64,000 nt of DNA from assembly GCA_000934385.1 (NCBI GenBank), contig KN880457.1:114041-178040 (forward strand). Reading direction: 5' to 3'. Positions 33,501 through 45,401 of this stretch are shown piece after piece. Each line of letters begins with the position of its first letter. The stretch's first letter is position 1. The notes beneath the pieces are model-generated. The model was not told where the DNA came from. It searched no databases and saw nothing but the letters and a program-made list of their open reading frames with translations. The stretch is from Cylindrobasidium torrendii FP15055 ss-10. Its lineage: Eukaryota > Basidiomycota > Agaricomycetes > Agaricales > Physalacriaceae. The translations under genes and the position numbers were made by a program.

Positions 33501-34195
33501 TTGGATGCTACAGGAGGGCAAGGGGGAGGGTGGGATGGTGAAGCTTGTGGGATTCTACACCGTCGAGGTGCGGAATCTGGATACAGGTACGGGGGAGAAG
33601 GTCGATGTCGTGGTCATGGAGAATTTGTTCTGGGACCGACATGTCGCTCGAACATACGATTTGAAGGGTATACAGACGCGCAAGGTCAAGCGAAAGGAGG
33701 GCAAGGAGAAAGAGAAAGAGAAGGACGCGCCCGGCGGTGTGCTATTCGATGCGGAATGGTTGCAGCATGAGCGCAAGCGGACACTGGTTACGCCCCAGTC
33801 AAAAGCAGAACTGATGGCGGCGCTCGAGGCGGATGCTGCTTGGCTGGCACACAGCAACATCATGGATTACTCCCTGCTGTTAGGCATCGATGAGGAGAGA
33901 AGGGAGGTGGTGGGTGGAATCGTGGATACGATTGGGTCGTACACGTTTGCGAAAACGCTGGAGTATAACCTCAAAAGCGGCGCGGCGCGGAAGCCAGAGG
34001 AGGTAACAGTAGTTCCTCCCGCAGAGTATCAAGAGCGATTTGTGAACTCGATGAAGAAGTATTTCTTGGAGTGTCCAGGTGCGTACAACTCACCAGGGTC
34101 TTGCGCGTCAAGCTGACTGTATAGACATGACGGTCTTGCCCGAAGTAGAGGGTATACCTGTCTGGAGGTTTCCCCAGGAAGTAGGCCAACCGTAA
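30525..34195 (+). CDS. Phosphatidylinositol phosphate kinase, FAB1/PIKfyve-like, without FYVE domain
   Basis: A lipid kinase of the PIPK fold, nearest in style to FAB1, which makes PI(3,5)P2 on endosome and vacuole membranes. The start MAEETKPLPAVPQTPP opens a long Ser-rich N-terminal region that has neither the FYVE zinc cysteines nor an obvious CCT (TCP-1-like) domain. The kinase domain is near the C-terminus, from about 33160: KYDFTVAQRPFP, KFSCTVYYASVFANLRAKCG, YVQSLSQIVPFKAEGGKSSSGF (the glycine-rich loop region), GRWLVKSLVSKW with the ATP-binding Lys, VVMENLFWDRHVARTYDLKG, HSNIMDYSLLLGIDEE with the catalytic MDYSL, and VGGIVDTIGSYTF with the metal Asp. A short last exon ends EGIPVWRFPQEVGQP. 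A charged insert (KRKEGKEKEKEKDAPGG) follows DLKG. Confidence 0.85.
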
Positions 34196-34461
34196 CGATG
34201 TTTTATGACACGGACTGTTCAATCTTTAAACGCATATGGTGGACTGCCAATAAAGTATTTGTAGAATCAACTTAAGTATGTTGTTGTAATACAGTGAAGA
34301 GGTGTTGAGCTTTGATTCGCAGCGCTACCCACCATCATTGCAAGTGAAAAATTAGCATATGAACTGTATGTATGTACACGATATCCCGGCATAAGATCAC
34401 AAAAGAAGCAGGAATGTAAGAATAGTCCCAAATCACTCCCACTGCATAAACTAGTGGGGGC

Positions 34462-37203
34462 TCACTCCTGTCCAAAGCCCTCCGTCTCCCTGTACGTAGT
34501 TAGCAAACAAAAATCTTCCAAGAAAGCGGAAACGACGCACTCAATCGCATAAATCAGCTTCGTCTCTAAACTCTCATAGTCCGCATACGGCGGCAAGTCC
34601 AGCCTGTTAAAGCACGTATGACTCCTCGGCAATCCGTGGGGATCACCGCTCTTCTCAATCGTGAACCGTCGTGGCCCATCTGAACCTTGCAAGTCCTTGA
34701 ACCCGTTCACCGGAACCCTCGATGTCCCAGTCGTGAACTGCAGGAGTCGGAACTTCCGTTCCTGCGGCCACGAACGTATGCATTGCCAGAACCATTCAAT
34801 GACTTGGTCCGTCTTCTCATATCCACGATAGTCTGTGAACTTGGTCCAGTCGTCCCTGTTCGAAGTGAGCATCTGGGTGAATGCGCAAAGATGATGACCT
34901 ACATGTCAATCTCTGCCATGCCACCGATGAGGAGTTCAAGCTCCTTTTCGTCGAAAACGATAAGAAGATCCCGGGGGACAATTTCGAGGAGTCCCTCCAT
35001 GAACGCCGAAAATTGGGCCTTAACCCTCGTCGCAATGCGATAAGACACAACCGCCTCCACATACTGCGTCTTATTCTCCTCTGTGACTGGGATATTCGCA
35101 CCTCCTGGGCGCAGGTCTACCGTGATGAGCTCGCCAAAGTTGTCCTCTATCGTTGTGAAGGTCTCGTCAAGCACGTCTGTGATGTCGTTATCACTGAAAA
35201 CCGTCAGAAACCATTTCCCTTTACTGACAGCAAATACTCACAGCATCCACGACAGGGAGCGGTGCAAGTCCGCATCCACCGCCTCTAAATCTGCTAGTGC
35301 CACTGGTTTGGACAGCATCATCTTGTACAAGCTCGGCACAAAGTAGGCGTCCAGGAAACGGCGGTGATACATCGCTAAACCAAGGCAACGCCCAATGAAC
35401 TTGAAGTAACTGAGATGGTCGGGGTTGATGTGCGACCGATTACTGATTTGGAGCGTGTAGTTGTCCTGCGTCGAATATTCGAACAGGCCATAGCTAGGAT
35501 TGAATATCTCATGCGACAGCAAGAAGAACCATTCGCTGTAGAATGTGGGTGTTAGCGGAGTAACAGTTTGAGGAAGGGTAGACAAACCGAGAGACACCTC
35601 CATAATCCAGACCATCCTCACCGTCGAAAGTGATCAACAATCTCCGCTTTAGGTCTTCTCCGCTTTGTGCCATGACAGCCGCAAAGCTATCCTCCAGCAA
35701 ACGCGTCCTTCGAATCTTGAGTTCACATTTGCCTGGGAGAATGCGCATCGCAGGCTGGCTCCGGAAGTAGATAATTTTGCGTCTGTAGTCACGCTTATAT
35801 TGTGGCGCGTTGTCATCCACCGTCCCAGGAAGACGGGGATCCTCCCAGGTTGTCGTGCGGGTGTTGTGGTCCACAAAGTAGACACGATTCGTTGATGTCA
35901 AGCGCATTTCCCAACCAGACGGTAAAGAACCAAGTATCTGCGCACTGTGCGCCGCTGGAGTATTCAGCTGCTGGGGAGGATGGCTTGCCGCATTTCTACG
36001 GGGGTCGACCCATGTAGTTGTTCGAGTATGGTGGTCAACAAAGTATGGTCGACCTTCTGGGGTTCGGCGCTCTTCCCAACCATTTGGCAAGGGGATATCT
36101 GCAATGTTGTTGTTTGCTACTGGGGGTTGAGCTGCCGGGGCCATGGAGACTGGACGAGGGGCGTCAACTGGGAATGCTGGCGGGCGGGGAACTGAAGGTG
36201 CGGCTGGGCGCTGCCAAGAGGTTGTGCGGGAGTTGTGGTCCACATAGTATGTGCGATTGGAGGTGGGGTCCACCCGGCGTTCCCAGCCAGGAGGGAGAGG
36301 TGGTTCGCCCGAAACCGAAACCGACGAGGAAGGACGCAAGCCAGGATTCCCAGCAGCAGAGGTAGGACGAGGGATGACGGAGGGTATATTGGCTTGACTG
36401 GATACAGTGCGCAGCGGTCGTTGGGGCATTGCAGTGCTTTGGCTCGTCGCAGCAGCACCAGGAAGGTGTGCAGTGTCGGCATCTTGCAGAGAGAATGTGT
36501 CGGTGTCGGTGGCTGTGGGGGCCGCAGGTATTGGTTCAGAAAGCAACGAAAATCGGAACATGAGGCGGCCATAGACCGGAAGATTGTTGCTCGACATGGT
36601 GAGGTCGCGTGTGACCATTTCTGCAGGGTGTCAGCGCGATATGAATAGTGGTATGCGGTGCACGCACCTTCATGATTGGTCGCGCATACGATGGCTTCTG
36701 ATGCTGGGAAGTTGACGATACCGAGGAAACCTATACGCGCGCTCAGTGTTGGCCCCTTGAATCACAAGAACGGCGTACCCTGGTCGCGTTTCTTGAACTT
36801 TCTGTAGTCGAACAGTTGCATGGTGATCATCGAGGAAGGCTTTACAGTGCTAATGGGTCGTTAGCTGTGAGGGGAGCGCGAACGGAAACGAGGACGGCAC
36901 ATTTCAAAGGTCTGGTTCCACGACGGACTAAGCGACCTCTTAGTCACGGCAGTTGAGTTGGTTTGTTCGCCGTCAACGGTAAGCACGGAGAACGGGTCCG
37001 GTAGACTGAGTAGATCTCTCTTGACCAAGCCATGGGCGCCGAATACTGGAGCGGCAGTGAGCTCGACGTCGGGAGGGCGCTGAGCAACGACATACGAGTG
37101 ATACGGATAGACCGTTCTTGATCAGGCGATCTGCACAATGGCCGCTTGAGCGATGAGTGACAGGCGGAGTGGTGTACGCGACGTACCGACTGGAGCTCGC
37201 CAT
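34462..37203 (-). CDS. RSP5: RSP5/NEDD4-type HECT E3 ubiquitin ligase (C2-WW-WW-WW-HECT)
   Basis: A ubiquitin ligase of the NEDD4 class acting on membrane proteins and their adaptors. The start (MASSSR, 37203) is followed by an intron and the C2 domain: [54 protein letters not shown] and [15 protein letters not shown]. Three WW domains follow, each with both Trp/Pro signatures: [40 protein letters not shown] and [20 protein letters not shown]. The HECT domain covers about the last 370 residues: [60 protein letters not shown] and the catalytic [13 protein letters not shown]. The C-terminal EETEGFGQE is rebuilt across a last intron just before the stop, matching the usual GFGxE end. Complete and apparently functional. 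Confidence 0.95.
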
Positions 37204-37516
37204 TGCGGCGCGTGTTCTGGCTGTCGCTGGGGCCAATTGTCCAATTTCGTGTTGGCAGTCACAGACCAAAGAGCGCTAGGCACTGCGTACATGACGTCGG
37301 CGTGATAAACGGACGTGACTAATCACAGGGCAGCAGCTACTTTGGCTTGCATCCAATTTCCATGTAGTTTGTTGGCTAACTTTCGTGTAATTTGACTAGA
37401 AAAAGTCCATATGATACTCACCGTCACGTAGCTTTATTGCTCGCTTTTGAATATTAAACCCATTTGTTAAGCATCTCGCGTGCAAGCACCGTGCAGCTTC
37501 TCTCCATCCGACCATC
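37204..37516. promoter_or_regulatory. Divergent intergenic region between RSP5 and DUF3605 genes
   Basis: About 310 bases between two start codons facing apart. It must contain both promoters. A run of AT-rich sequence lies around 37370-37450. No individual element can be named. Confidence 0.45.
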
Positions 37517-38490
37517 ATGACCATCGTTCCCCTCGGCACTGGCCCACCGACACGCGCCGAAATGCTAGCGTACTATCCAGGAAAGTTCTCCTGGACTGAA
37601 ATGAAGACCTTTGTAAATTCTGGGTATTTGGCCATCTCGGGTATGGGTGGATCACAGTGTAGTTGACACATTCACTGGCAGTGACCTTGGTCTGTTGAAG
37701 CGCGACAAAGCCTTGCAAAAGCGCTATGATGAATGGAATGTGGGGCTCAGAAAACGATATGGGAGTATAGGTTCGCACTCTTTCGCTCGCAGTTGTTGTG
37801 GAATGAACTTGCATTCTTCAGTAAACTTTCTCGTCAACTACCGTCTTCAATGGGGCAAACCCGACGCACTGTCTCTTCTTCCATCTGCCCTGTCAACGCT
37901 TCCTCCGCTCACCTCCCCGCCTGTGCTGCCCGATTCTATCGAGCCCGTTGCCCTCCCGCCATTGCCTGCCGACGCCCCGCCCTACTTCACTGCGTCTACA
38001 CCGCCTGACTACATTAGTATTATCCAGAATGACTGGCCGTATTCGGTCCCAAACGATGTTGAACATACCCTCATCTGGACGCGTCTGCCTATCTTTCACT
38101 CGGATCTCATCGACGACAAAATCGCCTCACGCATAGACCAAGACGGCATCTGGGGATTCACAGGACTTGGCGACGAAAATCCTCCCTCTCCGTCAACATT
38201 GCCCGCCTGCTTGCCATCCCTGGCTGAATGGGGCGTAACTCTCGATAAAATGATTGTATCTGCGCGCGGCACGCCTGATGAAGAGGCATTGGTCTTACGG
38301 GCCGGAGAAGAAGTAATGAAGTTTGTACGGAATAGATGGATAGAGAGCGAGTGGGAGACAGCCTGGTTTGTCAATCCACCGGTGAGCTACGTTGTGTGGA
38401 TCAAATATGCTACTAATATTGCCACCAATCCAGCGACTTCAAAGTGTACCGGGGCTAGCGCACATACACGTTTTCGCATGCAAGAAGTAG
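37517..38490 (+). CDS. DUF3605 protein (N-acetylglucosamine-induced protein 1-like)
   Basis: A fungal protein with the DUF3605 domain, named after a Candida gene induced by N-acetylglucosamine; the biochemical role is not known. The start MTIVPLGTGPPTRAEMLAYY leads, after one intron, to DLGLLKRDKALQKRYDEWNV and LRKRYGS, then after a second intron VNYRLQWGKPD. A Pro-rich linker contains PLPADAPPYFTASTPPDYIS. Conserved blocks follow: IQNDWPYSVPNDVEHTLIWT, GIWGFTGLGDENPPSPS, VRNRWIESEWETAWFVNPP and, after the last intron, RLQSVPGLAHIHVFACKK. The HTLIWT and LAHIHVF motifs are the family's most conserved parts. The intron ends were placed by restoring these. It is divergent from RSP5. Confidence 0.82.
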
Positions 38491-38566
38491 ACGCTGCAAC
38501 TATCGATGATTTAGAAATATAGACATCCGTTCGTGAATGACATGTCCTCTGAAGGTAAATACAAAT

Positions 38567-39869
38567 CTAAAGAACCCCAATTTCATGCAGACTACTAGGA
38601 ATCTTGCTATCTATCTTCGAGAGTACTTCAATGAGCTCCTCCTGCGAAAAGGTTGCATCAGTACAAGCCAAAAGTTCAGCTATCCTCCACGCACCCAATA
38701 CTTTGATTCCAATCGCTTGCCATTCGGGCTGAGGACAAAGTCGCTCGGCTCGAATACCTTCGAGCGTTGGACGAACTGGCCACGGAGACCCTTCTCGTCA
38801 TCCGTCTGCCCGATAGCCCCATACACAAGCTGCCTGCTCCCTTCCTCCGCCGTGAAGGCCAAAAGCTTGTGCATCATCCCCAGAATGAAAGCTACGATTC
38901 TGCTCCCTTTCGTCAGGTCTCTTGTCAGTTCTGACGAGCACAGTCCAGGGTTGACGGCCACAGGTGTGATGGTAGTCGGGAGGTGTTCAGCAAGAGCACG
39001 CGTAAACAAAACGTTGAGAACTGCATCGAAACAACCGTCAACTGAGTTTCAAATAAGAGGACGATCTGGCGTACGCTTGCAAATCCAATAACGCTCCCCT
39101 CCCACACGTCTGCAGACAATGGATTAGGCGAAGCTCTTGCAGAGGACACCAAAAGACTTACGCAGGGGTGCAGTACTCCTTGTCGGACATTTTCTTCAGG
39201 AACTCAGGCTCCTCAAGCAGCTCTTCGAGGGCTTCAACGTTAGCCCAATAGTGGGTATCGCTGGCCACGGTAACAATGCGCGGTGTAACATGGTGGGTTT
39301 TGGCGGTGCGCAGCATGAGCGGTACCAGACGAAGAGTCAAAAGCGGGGAACCGAGGTTGTTGACCTGCAAACTATTCTTTGTGAGAATCTGTGCTTGTTT
39401 GATTGACCATAGGCTGAGCTTACCAGGTCTCCCAGCCATCGGCTGTGGATGAATACGACGGCTGCATCATGCCAGCATTGTAGACGACAATGTCGAGCCT
39501 GGAGTTCTCCTCTTCGAACCTGTCCGCAAAGGCAGTGACGGACGCAAAATCTGCGAGATCCACTAGGCTAAGCACGGCTGACTTGTAACCAGTCTCTTCG
39601 ACAAGCCCTGTAATCCAACTTTTAGTTGCAGAGAAATCCTTCGTTGCAGTAGACGCACGATTTAATGCTGCTTCGCCTCTTTCTTTGCTTCGGCAAGCCA
39701 TGATCAGCTTGTCGGGGTTCATCGATGCGAAGTGTATAGCCGCTTGGAATCCAAGACCAGTGTTGGCACCAACCACAGCAACGATCTTTCCAGCGAGGTC
39801 TGTATGCTCTACGGCGGGGCGCTTGACGAAGAGCTGTTCGTTCAAGAACATGGGTGCGGTCCACTTCAT
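38567..39869 (-). CDS. Short-chain dehydrogenase/reductase (retinol-dehydrogenase-like)
   Basis: An NAD(P)-dependent oxidoreductase of the SDR superfamily. The start MKWTAPMFLNEQLFVKRP leads into the Rossmann fold with the cofactor loop VVGANTGLGFQAAIHFA, then MACRSKERGEAAL and LSLVDLADFASVTAF with the adenine-pocket Asp, LDIVVYNAGMM (NAG motif), RIVTVASDTHYWA with the catalytic Ser, and ERYWICKLLNVLFTRALAEH with the catalytic Tyr and Lys. PVAVNPGLCSSEL follows, and after a final intron IEVLSKIDSKIPSSLHEIGVL. The active-site motif is Y-W-I-C-K where relatives usually have YxxSK. Intron ends are about 50 bases each. The stop is 77 bases past the stop of the convergent DUF3605 gene. Substrate unknown. 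Confidence 0.85.
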
Positions 39870-41094
39870 TGTGAGGAGTATGGGAAGAGTATGGGAAGTA
39901 GAAGTGGGGAAGATAAGTGACAGTTTAGATGTCAACACGTAGTCTGCTTTTGTATCAGTGGATTGCCGACGGGCTCTGTTATCCGGCGCATCGTCTCTCA
40001 ATCCACGCGTAATGGGGGTTTGAAGGGCCTCATCAGACGAACAGGACTCAGATGATGACCTGCTGTAAGAGCTGCGAGATACGGGCAATATCCGCCCGGC
40101 ACACACGATGGCGTACGTCGAAATTTAGACGAAACCACCTAAAACCACGATGTACGGGACGATGCCGCTCGGCACACTCTGCCGTAATATGCAAGTCACA
40201 CGATCGAGGAATGCTGAGTATTGAATATTATGTCATTGATGCGTTCTCGGCAGCTTGCTATACACGGTAATTCATTGATGGTCAGATTCTCTTTGACTCT
40301 CACGATTGTGTAATGTCAAAGCTGATTTTCTAACAACTCTGGTATGTTCAACAAGAACCATTCATGCCTTTGGGAAGGTGGAAATCTGTAGGCGTGTCCT
40401 GGATTCCACTGAGTATTACTCAAGGGGGCCTTGCCCAAGAAGATATTTAGACTTCACTGATGGCTGTCCACCATCGATGGGTGGTTTATAAGGTTTAGTT
40501 ATGCAACTGCTCAATCATCTGGCATCGAATCGAGTGCTCACTTTAAACCATTTTTTCCGGGTTGTAATAGGACTCTAGCAACACTGAAAACAACCCGGCA
40601 GGCGGACGTTGCTCAGGGATGGGAGCGGTGCCACTCTTGGGCACAAAGGGCATCCGACAGACTGGGCAGGACATAGTAAGTAGTCGAGGACAGAGCTGCA
40701 ATTCTCCCAGCATCCATCCTCTACCTAAATAAGCCATCCCATGAGCACAAAAACAATATTCTGCCCGCACGCAACACATCCTGAAAGCATATCACTGGCA
40801 AGACACTTTACATATTACACGCCCTAGGTATAGTATGCATTGGCTAGGATGTCTATGAGAAGAGGGCCGTAGGGCATACTTGTACAAATCCGAAAACTTA
40901 GTGATGTCGAAAGCAAAGAAACAGTGTAGGTATGGGTAGTCGTCGAAAGGCTGTGATGGTACAAAAAATCGGCACCGTACAAAAGGCGTTATCCTTTTTA
41001 ATTCATCGTCGGACGCCGACAGTTATATCGGCGCGTTTATGCCGATGTACATCGTTCTACGAATGCGCCTGTAAGTGACCATGTCCAACCGTGA
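39870..41094. other. Intergenic region containing a relic exon
   Basis: About 1.2 kb between the SDR start and the stop of the HAK transporter, both on the minus strand. The only coding-like element is the relic exon at 40543-40674. The remainder carries short frames without motifs. Confidence 0.5.
40543..40674 (-). pseudogene. Relic exon matching exon 1 of the F-box-like gene at 46810
   Basis: A short minus-strand frame from the ATG at 40672-40674 begins MSCPVCRMPFVPKSGTAP and ends in a stop at 40543-40545. It aligns without gaps to the first coding exon of the gene at 45402-46810, which begins MSCAVCRMAFVPG and shares a PP(A/N)G(L/V) and a double Tyr at the same spacing (37 to 40 residues from the Met). 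A GTGAGC donor-like sequence lies just past the stop. I find no match to the second or later exons of the F-box-like gene in the following 400 bases. I read it as the remains of a duplicate, although a very short functional zinc-knuckle-like peptide cannot be excluded. Confidence 0.55.
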
Positions 41095-44000
41095 TCAAAC
41101 CAATACGCACTCGTTTTCGGAGCCCTGCCAATTCGCACGCTCCGGGAACATTGTCACCAAGCGTCCGTACAAATTCTCGATGCAGAACTTGCGGATCGGG
41201 TTCGTGATGAGCCTCATTCGAGATTCCTCGTTGGGACGACTCGAAAGGTTGTAGTGGGGCACACTACCAGGGAAGTTTAGCCTGAAAATGGACAAGCAGG
41301 CCAGGAAAACGCACATATGTGATGTTGTTTTCGCTGCCTTTCGTATCTTTTCCGCCTGCAGCCGTCCCATCCTGCGATGCATGCACTCCAACTCACATAT
41401 CTGGTCAATGAGCAGATCTACCTCCACCTCAAATGTGTCCCGATACCCAATGCAGTATGTTGCGCCATAACATCCAGGTATTGACCGCGTTTTTGTCACA
41501 AAGTATCGCGCTTCTGGCGGTACGCGCGCTATGGGCATGATGCGAATTGAAAGGAAGATCTTCATGATAGTTAGCGGAGAAGAGACAGGAGACGCAGAAG
41601 CGAAGGACCGTACCAGGACCTCTGGTAACGCAGGCCACCGTCTTATTAACGATATAAAGCTCTGCGGTACACCCTTGCCCTCCGCCAACTTGTAGAAAAT
41701 CGCACAATTCCGCATTCGTGGCAGAATCCTCTTGTCGGGTATGATCTCTGGTTCGCGGCGTGAATCACGGGAGCTGGTGAGGTTTTCTGCCCGTGTGATA
41801 GGTTTGGCGAGATACGAAAGCTTCGGGCCACCAGAGTACTCATAGTCATAGTAGTCACTCTCGTCGTCAGAGTCGTCCGATAGCGAGTTGTCGATGAAGA
41901 TGAAGTCGTTCAGATTCTGGCGGTTATCCTTGTCGAATTTGTTTTCCAACGCCTATATATTATTAGGACACAGCGCAGCGTTAAGAAATGAGACGTGCCT
42001 TGCCCCACGTCCAAAGAATCATGATTAAAGACCTGATTCGATACCTGCTTAGTACGACCAACGGCGCGGCGTACACGAAGACTTACAATACAATCCCAAT
42101 CATCAGAGGCACCCAAGCGCCATGTGGAATCTTCCTGAGCGATGCGCCCCAGAACAGTACATCTAAGAACCCGAAGAACGCGAGGTAGGCCAGAGCAACA
42201 AAAGCCGAATACTTCTTGATATAGCGAAGGTGAATGGAGATTAGAAGGGTTGTCGAGACCATAACAGTGGCAACAGCGAAACCGTAAGCGTTGGTGATGG
42301 CGCGAAGATCGGTGAACGCAGCGACCACAATGATTGCGCCTATCATCAAAAGCCAGTTGATAGTCGGGATATACACCTGACCTTGCATCGTTTTTGAGGT
42401 GTAGGTCATGCGAAGAGGTGGAAAGCATCGCATCGCCACGAGCTGTTGGAGAAGACTGAAGGTTGCGGTGATCATGGCTTGGGACGCAATGAGCTACAAG
42501 GAGTAAGAATCTTTGGGCAAGCCCATATGCAGCTGCGACTTACGATAGCCAGGAAGGCAAACACAAACATCACCCTGCGCACATTTAGCGAGGTTCTTGG
42601 AATGAAGGGGCTGTGAAGGGGCAAGGTAGACATACCAGTACAAACCGCCGTTGATAGGCCCCGGAATACTGCGATAGAAGATGTTCTGAATAACACTCTC
42701 GCCATCGACAATGAGGCACGCTCCCTGTCCGAGGTATGTGATCATGATGGTGGGGTACACCAGACCCAGGAACGATATCTATAACGTTAGTTAGTACAGT
42801 CAGTACTTCACCTGAACGCATACCGCTACATACCCTAATTGAGAGAGTGTTGAACTGACCAACACTAATGATGAGCTTGTCAGCCACAGACTCACAGAAC
42901 GGCGCCACAACTCACTTGGCAAATAGAGCCTCGCAGCCTGTGACGGCAAGCAGAACACCGGCTAGGATGTCGTAGTTCTTTGTTCGTACAAATACTGCAC
43001 AGTGATAAGCAGGGTTGAAAAGAAGCAATCCAACAGTCCTCACACATTACAGCGCGAGATGGGTCCAGAGCTCTGAAGATAGCTGGATATTGACTTATAT
43101 TGATTGCACCTGTGACCAAAAGCAAGCCAAACCAGACGGCAGCGACTTCAAGCAAAGAGTGAGTTCGATGCAGCCCGCTGTCAGCCTGAACGTACTGGGT
43201 CCGAATGTGAGGGCAAGTCTTGCTGTGCCAAAATGTTGGAGTAGGAATATGATAATCAAGAAAGCCTTTTGGGTCTGAGAATGCATTCCAAACGCGGTGA
43301 ATACACGTACAATGGCAATCGGCGTCAAATTGTCCTCTACGGAAGGTTGTGCGATGGCTATGCCGGATGCAGCTTGGGTTACGCTAACAGCTGGTAAGAA
43401 GACACTGTCTCCGACCATAAGCCTGTGGAAATGGCATGAGCAAGGCAAGGAAGTTGGAAGTACAGTCGTGGCCGAAGCATTTAACAGCCCCACATAAATG
43501 CCCGAGCCAGGCGGGTCCGCGTTATGTGTGGGCGTAAGGTGCGCTTCTGTAAATGCTGGCTCGGCTGGGGCCGCCAGGGTTGTATTCGGCCAGATCGAAA
43601 ACAACCCTTCTTTGCTTTGGCCATAACTGTACTGGGATGGAAAACGTACGAAGTTCCAAATAAACACTGCGCTGTGGGATAAGAAACATGGTACGGGCCT
43701 TGGAGGCAGTACGCACCCAGACGAGAAGAGGCCAGCGCATTCGCTGTTTGAAGGGGGGTTTCTTGGGTGTGTCGAACCGGCGCAGTTCCTTGCCATAGTC
43801 CCCGGTGAGTGTACGGCCAGACTCTGCATCAATGTGATCTCCTGCATAGAGGCCCTGGAAAAGCGCAAACAGCCCGCCCTCGCCTAAGTTCTCGGTCAGC
43901 GTTGATCGACCAAGCTTGCTGTAGCGCACCTTCTTGGGTCGTACAGCTCAGCGAAATGATGCCCTATATCCTCCCATTACTCCTCTGTACTTCCCTCCGA

Positions 44001-44374
44001 GTGAAGACGCACATATTTGATCGCAGCCAGAAGAGTGAGCGTCCATATGATAGCACTGATCGCGCCTATAACGTCCTCCTTCGAAGGGACAGGTCCGCTT
44101 GTCGGGAATATGCCGTTCATAGCGTAGAGTGGTGATGTTCCTGCTCGGAATCAGCAGGCTGCAGCGCGCGCCCTGAGGAGGACTGACCGATGTCCGAGTA
44201 TATAATACCTGGAAATGATTAGCCGCGGTTCTGGCACAAATAAGACAAATTGTGCCCACCCAGTGTCTGGAAGCTGAGCTTGGCCAGTTGGAGCCCGTGC
44301 ACGCCGACCGCTGTCCTTCGTGCATCGGGATTGAAAACGAACCCACTTTCGAGAACTTTTGGACTGGTACTCAT
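41095..44374 (-). CDS. HAK1: HAK/KUP-type high-affinity potassium transporter
   Basis: A plasma-membrane potassium uptake carrier of the KUP/HAK family. The start MSTSPKVLESGFVFNPDA is followed by RRTAVGVHGLQLAKLSFQTLG and, across introns, VIYSDIGTSPLYAMNGIFP, which is the family's N-terminal signature. Then come DVIGAISAIIWTLTLLAAIK, and about ten further membrane spans, including VAAVWFGLLLVTGAINIS, GAIIVVAAFTDLRAITNAYG and VPLMIGIVL. The soluble C-terminal region starts after about 41950: FDKDNRQNLNDFIFIDNS with an acidic patch, RMRNCAIFYKLAEGKGVPQSF, VPPEARYFVTKT, YGATYCIGYRD and ENLYGRLVTMFPERAN. It is intron-rich, with one intron right inside GTSPLY. HAK genes are absent from many fungi but frequent in Agaricomycetes. 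Confidence 0.92.
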
Positions 44375-45401
44375 GGAACGAAATCAAGCCCCAGAATAGG
44401 TGCCGATTGCGAGTAAAGGAACAGGAGCCCATGCCGGCCGGCCCATTTCATCAAATTAATAACCAGCCAGTTCGTACGCCCTTGAACCAACCGCTTTATT
44501 CGCGGACACAGCAAGCCTTGGCACCGTTCGTAGGTCCTGGCGCGGTCCTGGGCAACGCAAGCCAGCTGAGCACAAGTTGCAAAATTTCCACTCTATCGAC
44601 ACAACTAACAGCGTCTACATCGACGCAGACTGGCAGAAACGTGCGTTTGCGGTGGCAGAATCACGGAGTATTGGACCCATTGTTGTGGTAACTCAACAAG
44701 TACGGCTGTAATCACGTGCTCAAGCCGGGGATGGTCCCCATCAATGCATTCATTCAATGTGCTTTGTGGCAACAAGTTGTAACGAACAAGTGGTTGTGAC
44801 CACATACGATTGCCAGACGTTACCGTTCAGGGCTTATGACTAGAATTTCTGGGACATTGTAGGGCGCCGCTGCTACCGAGCGCGTAGTTTGACCTCGCCT
44901 ACCAGCTGCTGCCAGCCCCACGGTCCTCGTTCAACGCGACCTGTCAATACACTACAGCAATCGGTTCTGAGTATCACTGGCCATTCCAGTTTACGCATCC
45001 TGCTGTCCACTCGCTGAGACCTACCTTCAGTAAACCGCGAGTCGGTACGACGGCCAACTTAATCATAATCCCACATACATAGATGAAGCTGTGGTGCACC
45101 CGTCTCCTGGGTACGAGCCGCAATTAAACGTCTCAAACATTCAGGGTGGCAGAGATGAGATGCTTGGACCAGGCTTGGCCGTCCAAATGAAAGTGATAGA
45201 AGACGATCGCGCACCCGCCGAATCCCGATCGAGCGGGGAGCGCGATCACGTGAGACCTGAACTCGAATAGCAGGATTTTTTCACGCATCGAGATTTGACA
45301 CATTCTCGAAAAAAACAATACAACTACAACATTGACTCCAAAAAGGTTCTGTACATACTCTGAGGCTTCGGCCGCTGGATATCTCGGTCGCAAGCTTCTC
45401 T
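44375..45401 (-). other. Intergenic region, no gene seen
   Basis: About 1 kb upstream of the HAK start. Frames of 60 to 110 codons occur on both strands (for example 44359-44691, +) but have no motifs or partner exons. It should carry the HAK promoter and the 3' end of the F-box-like gene. Confidence 0.5.
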
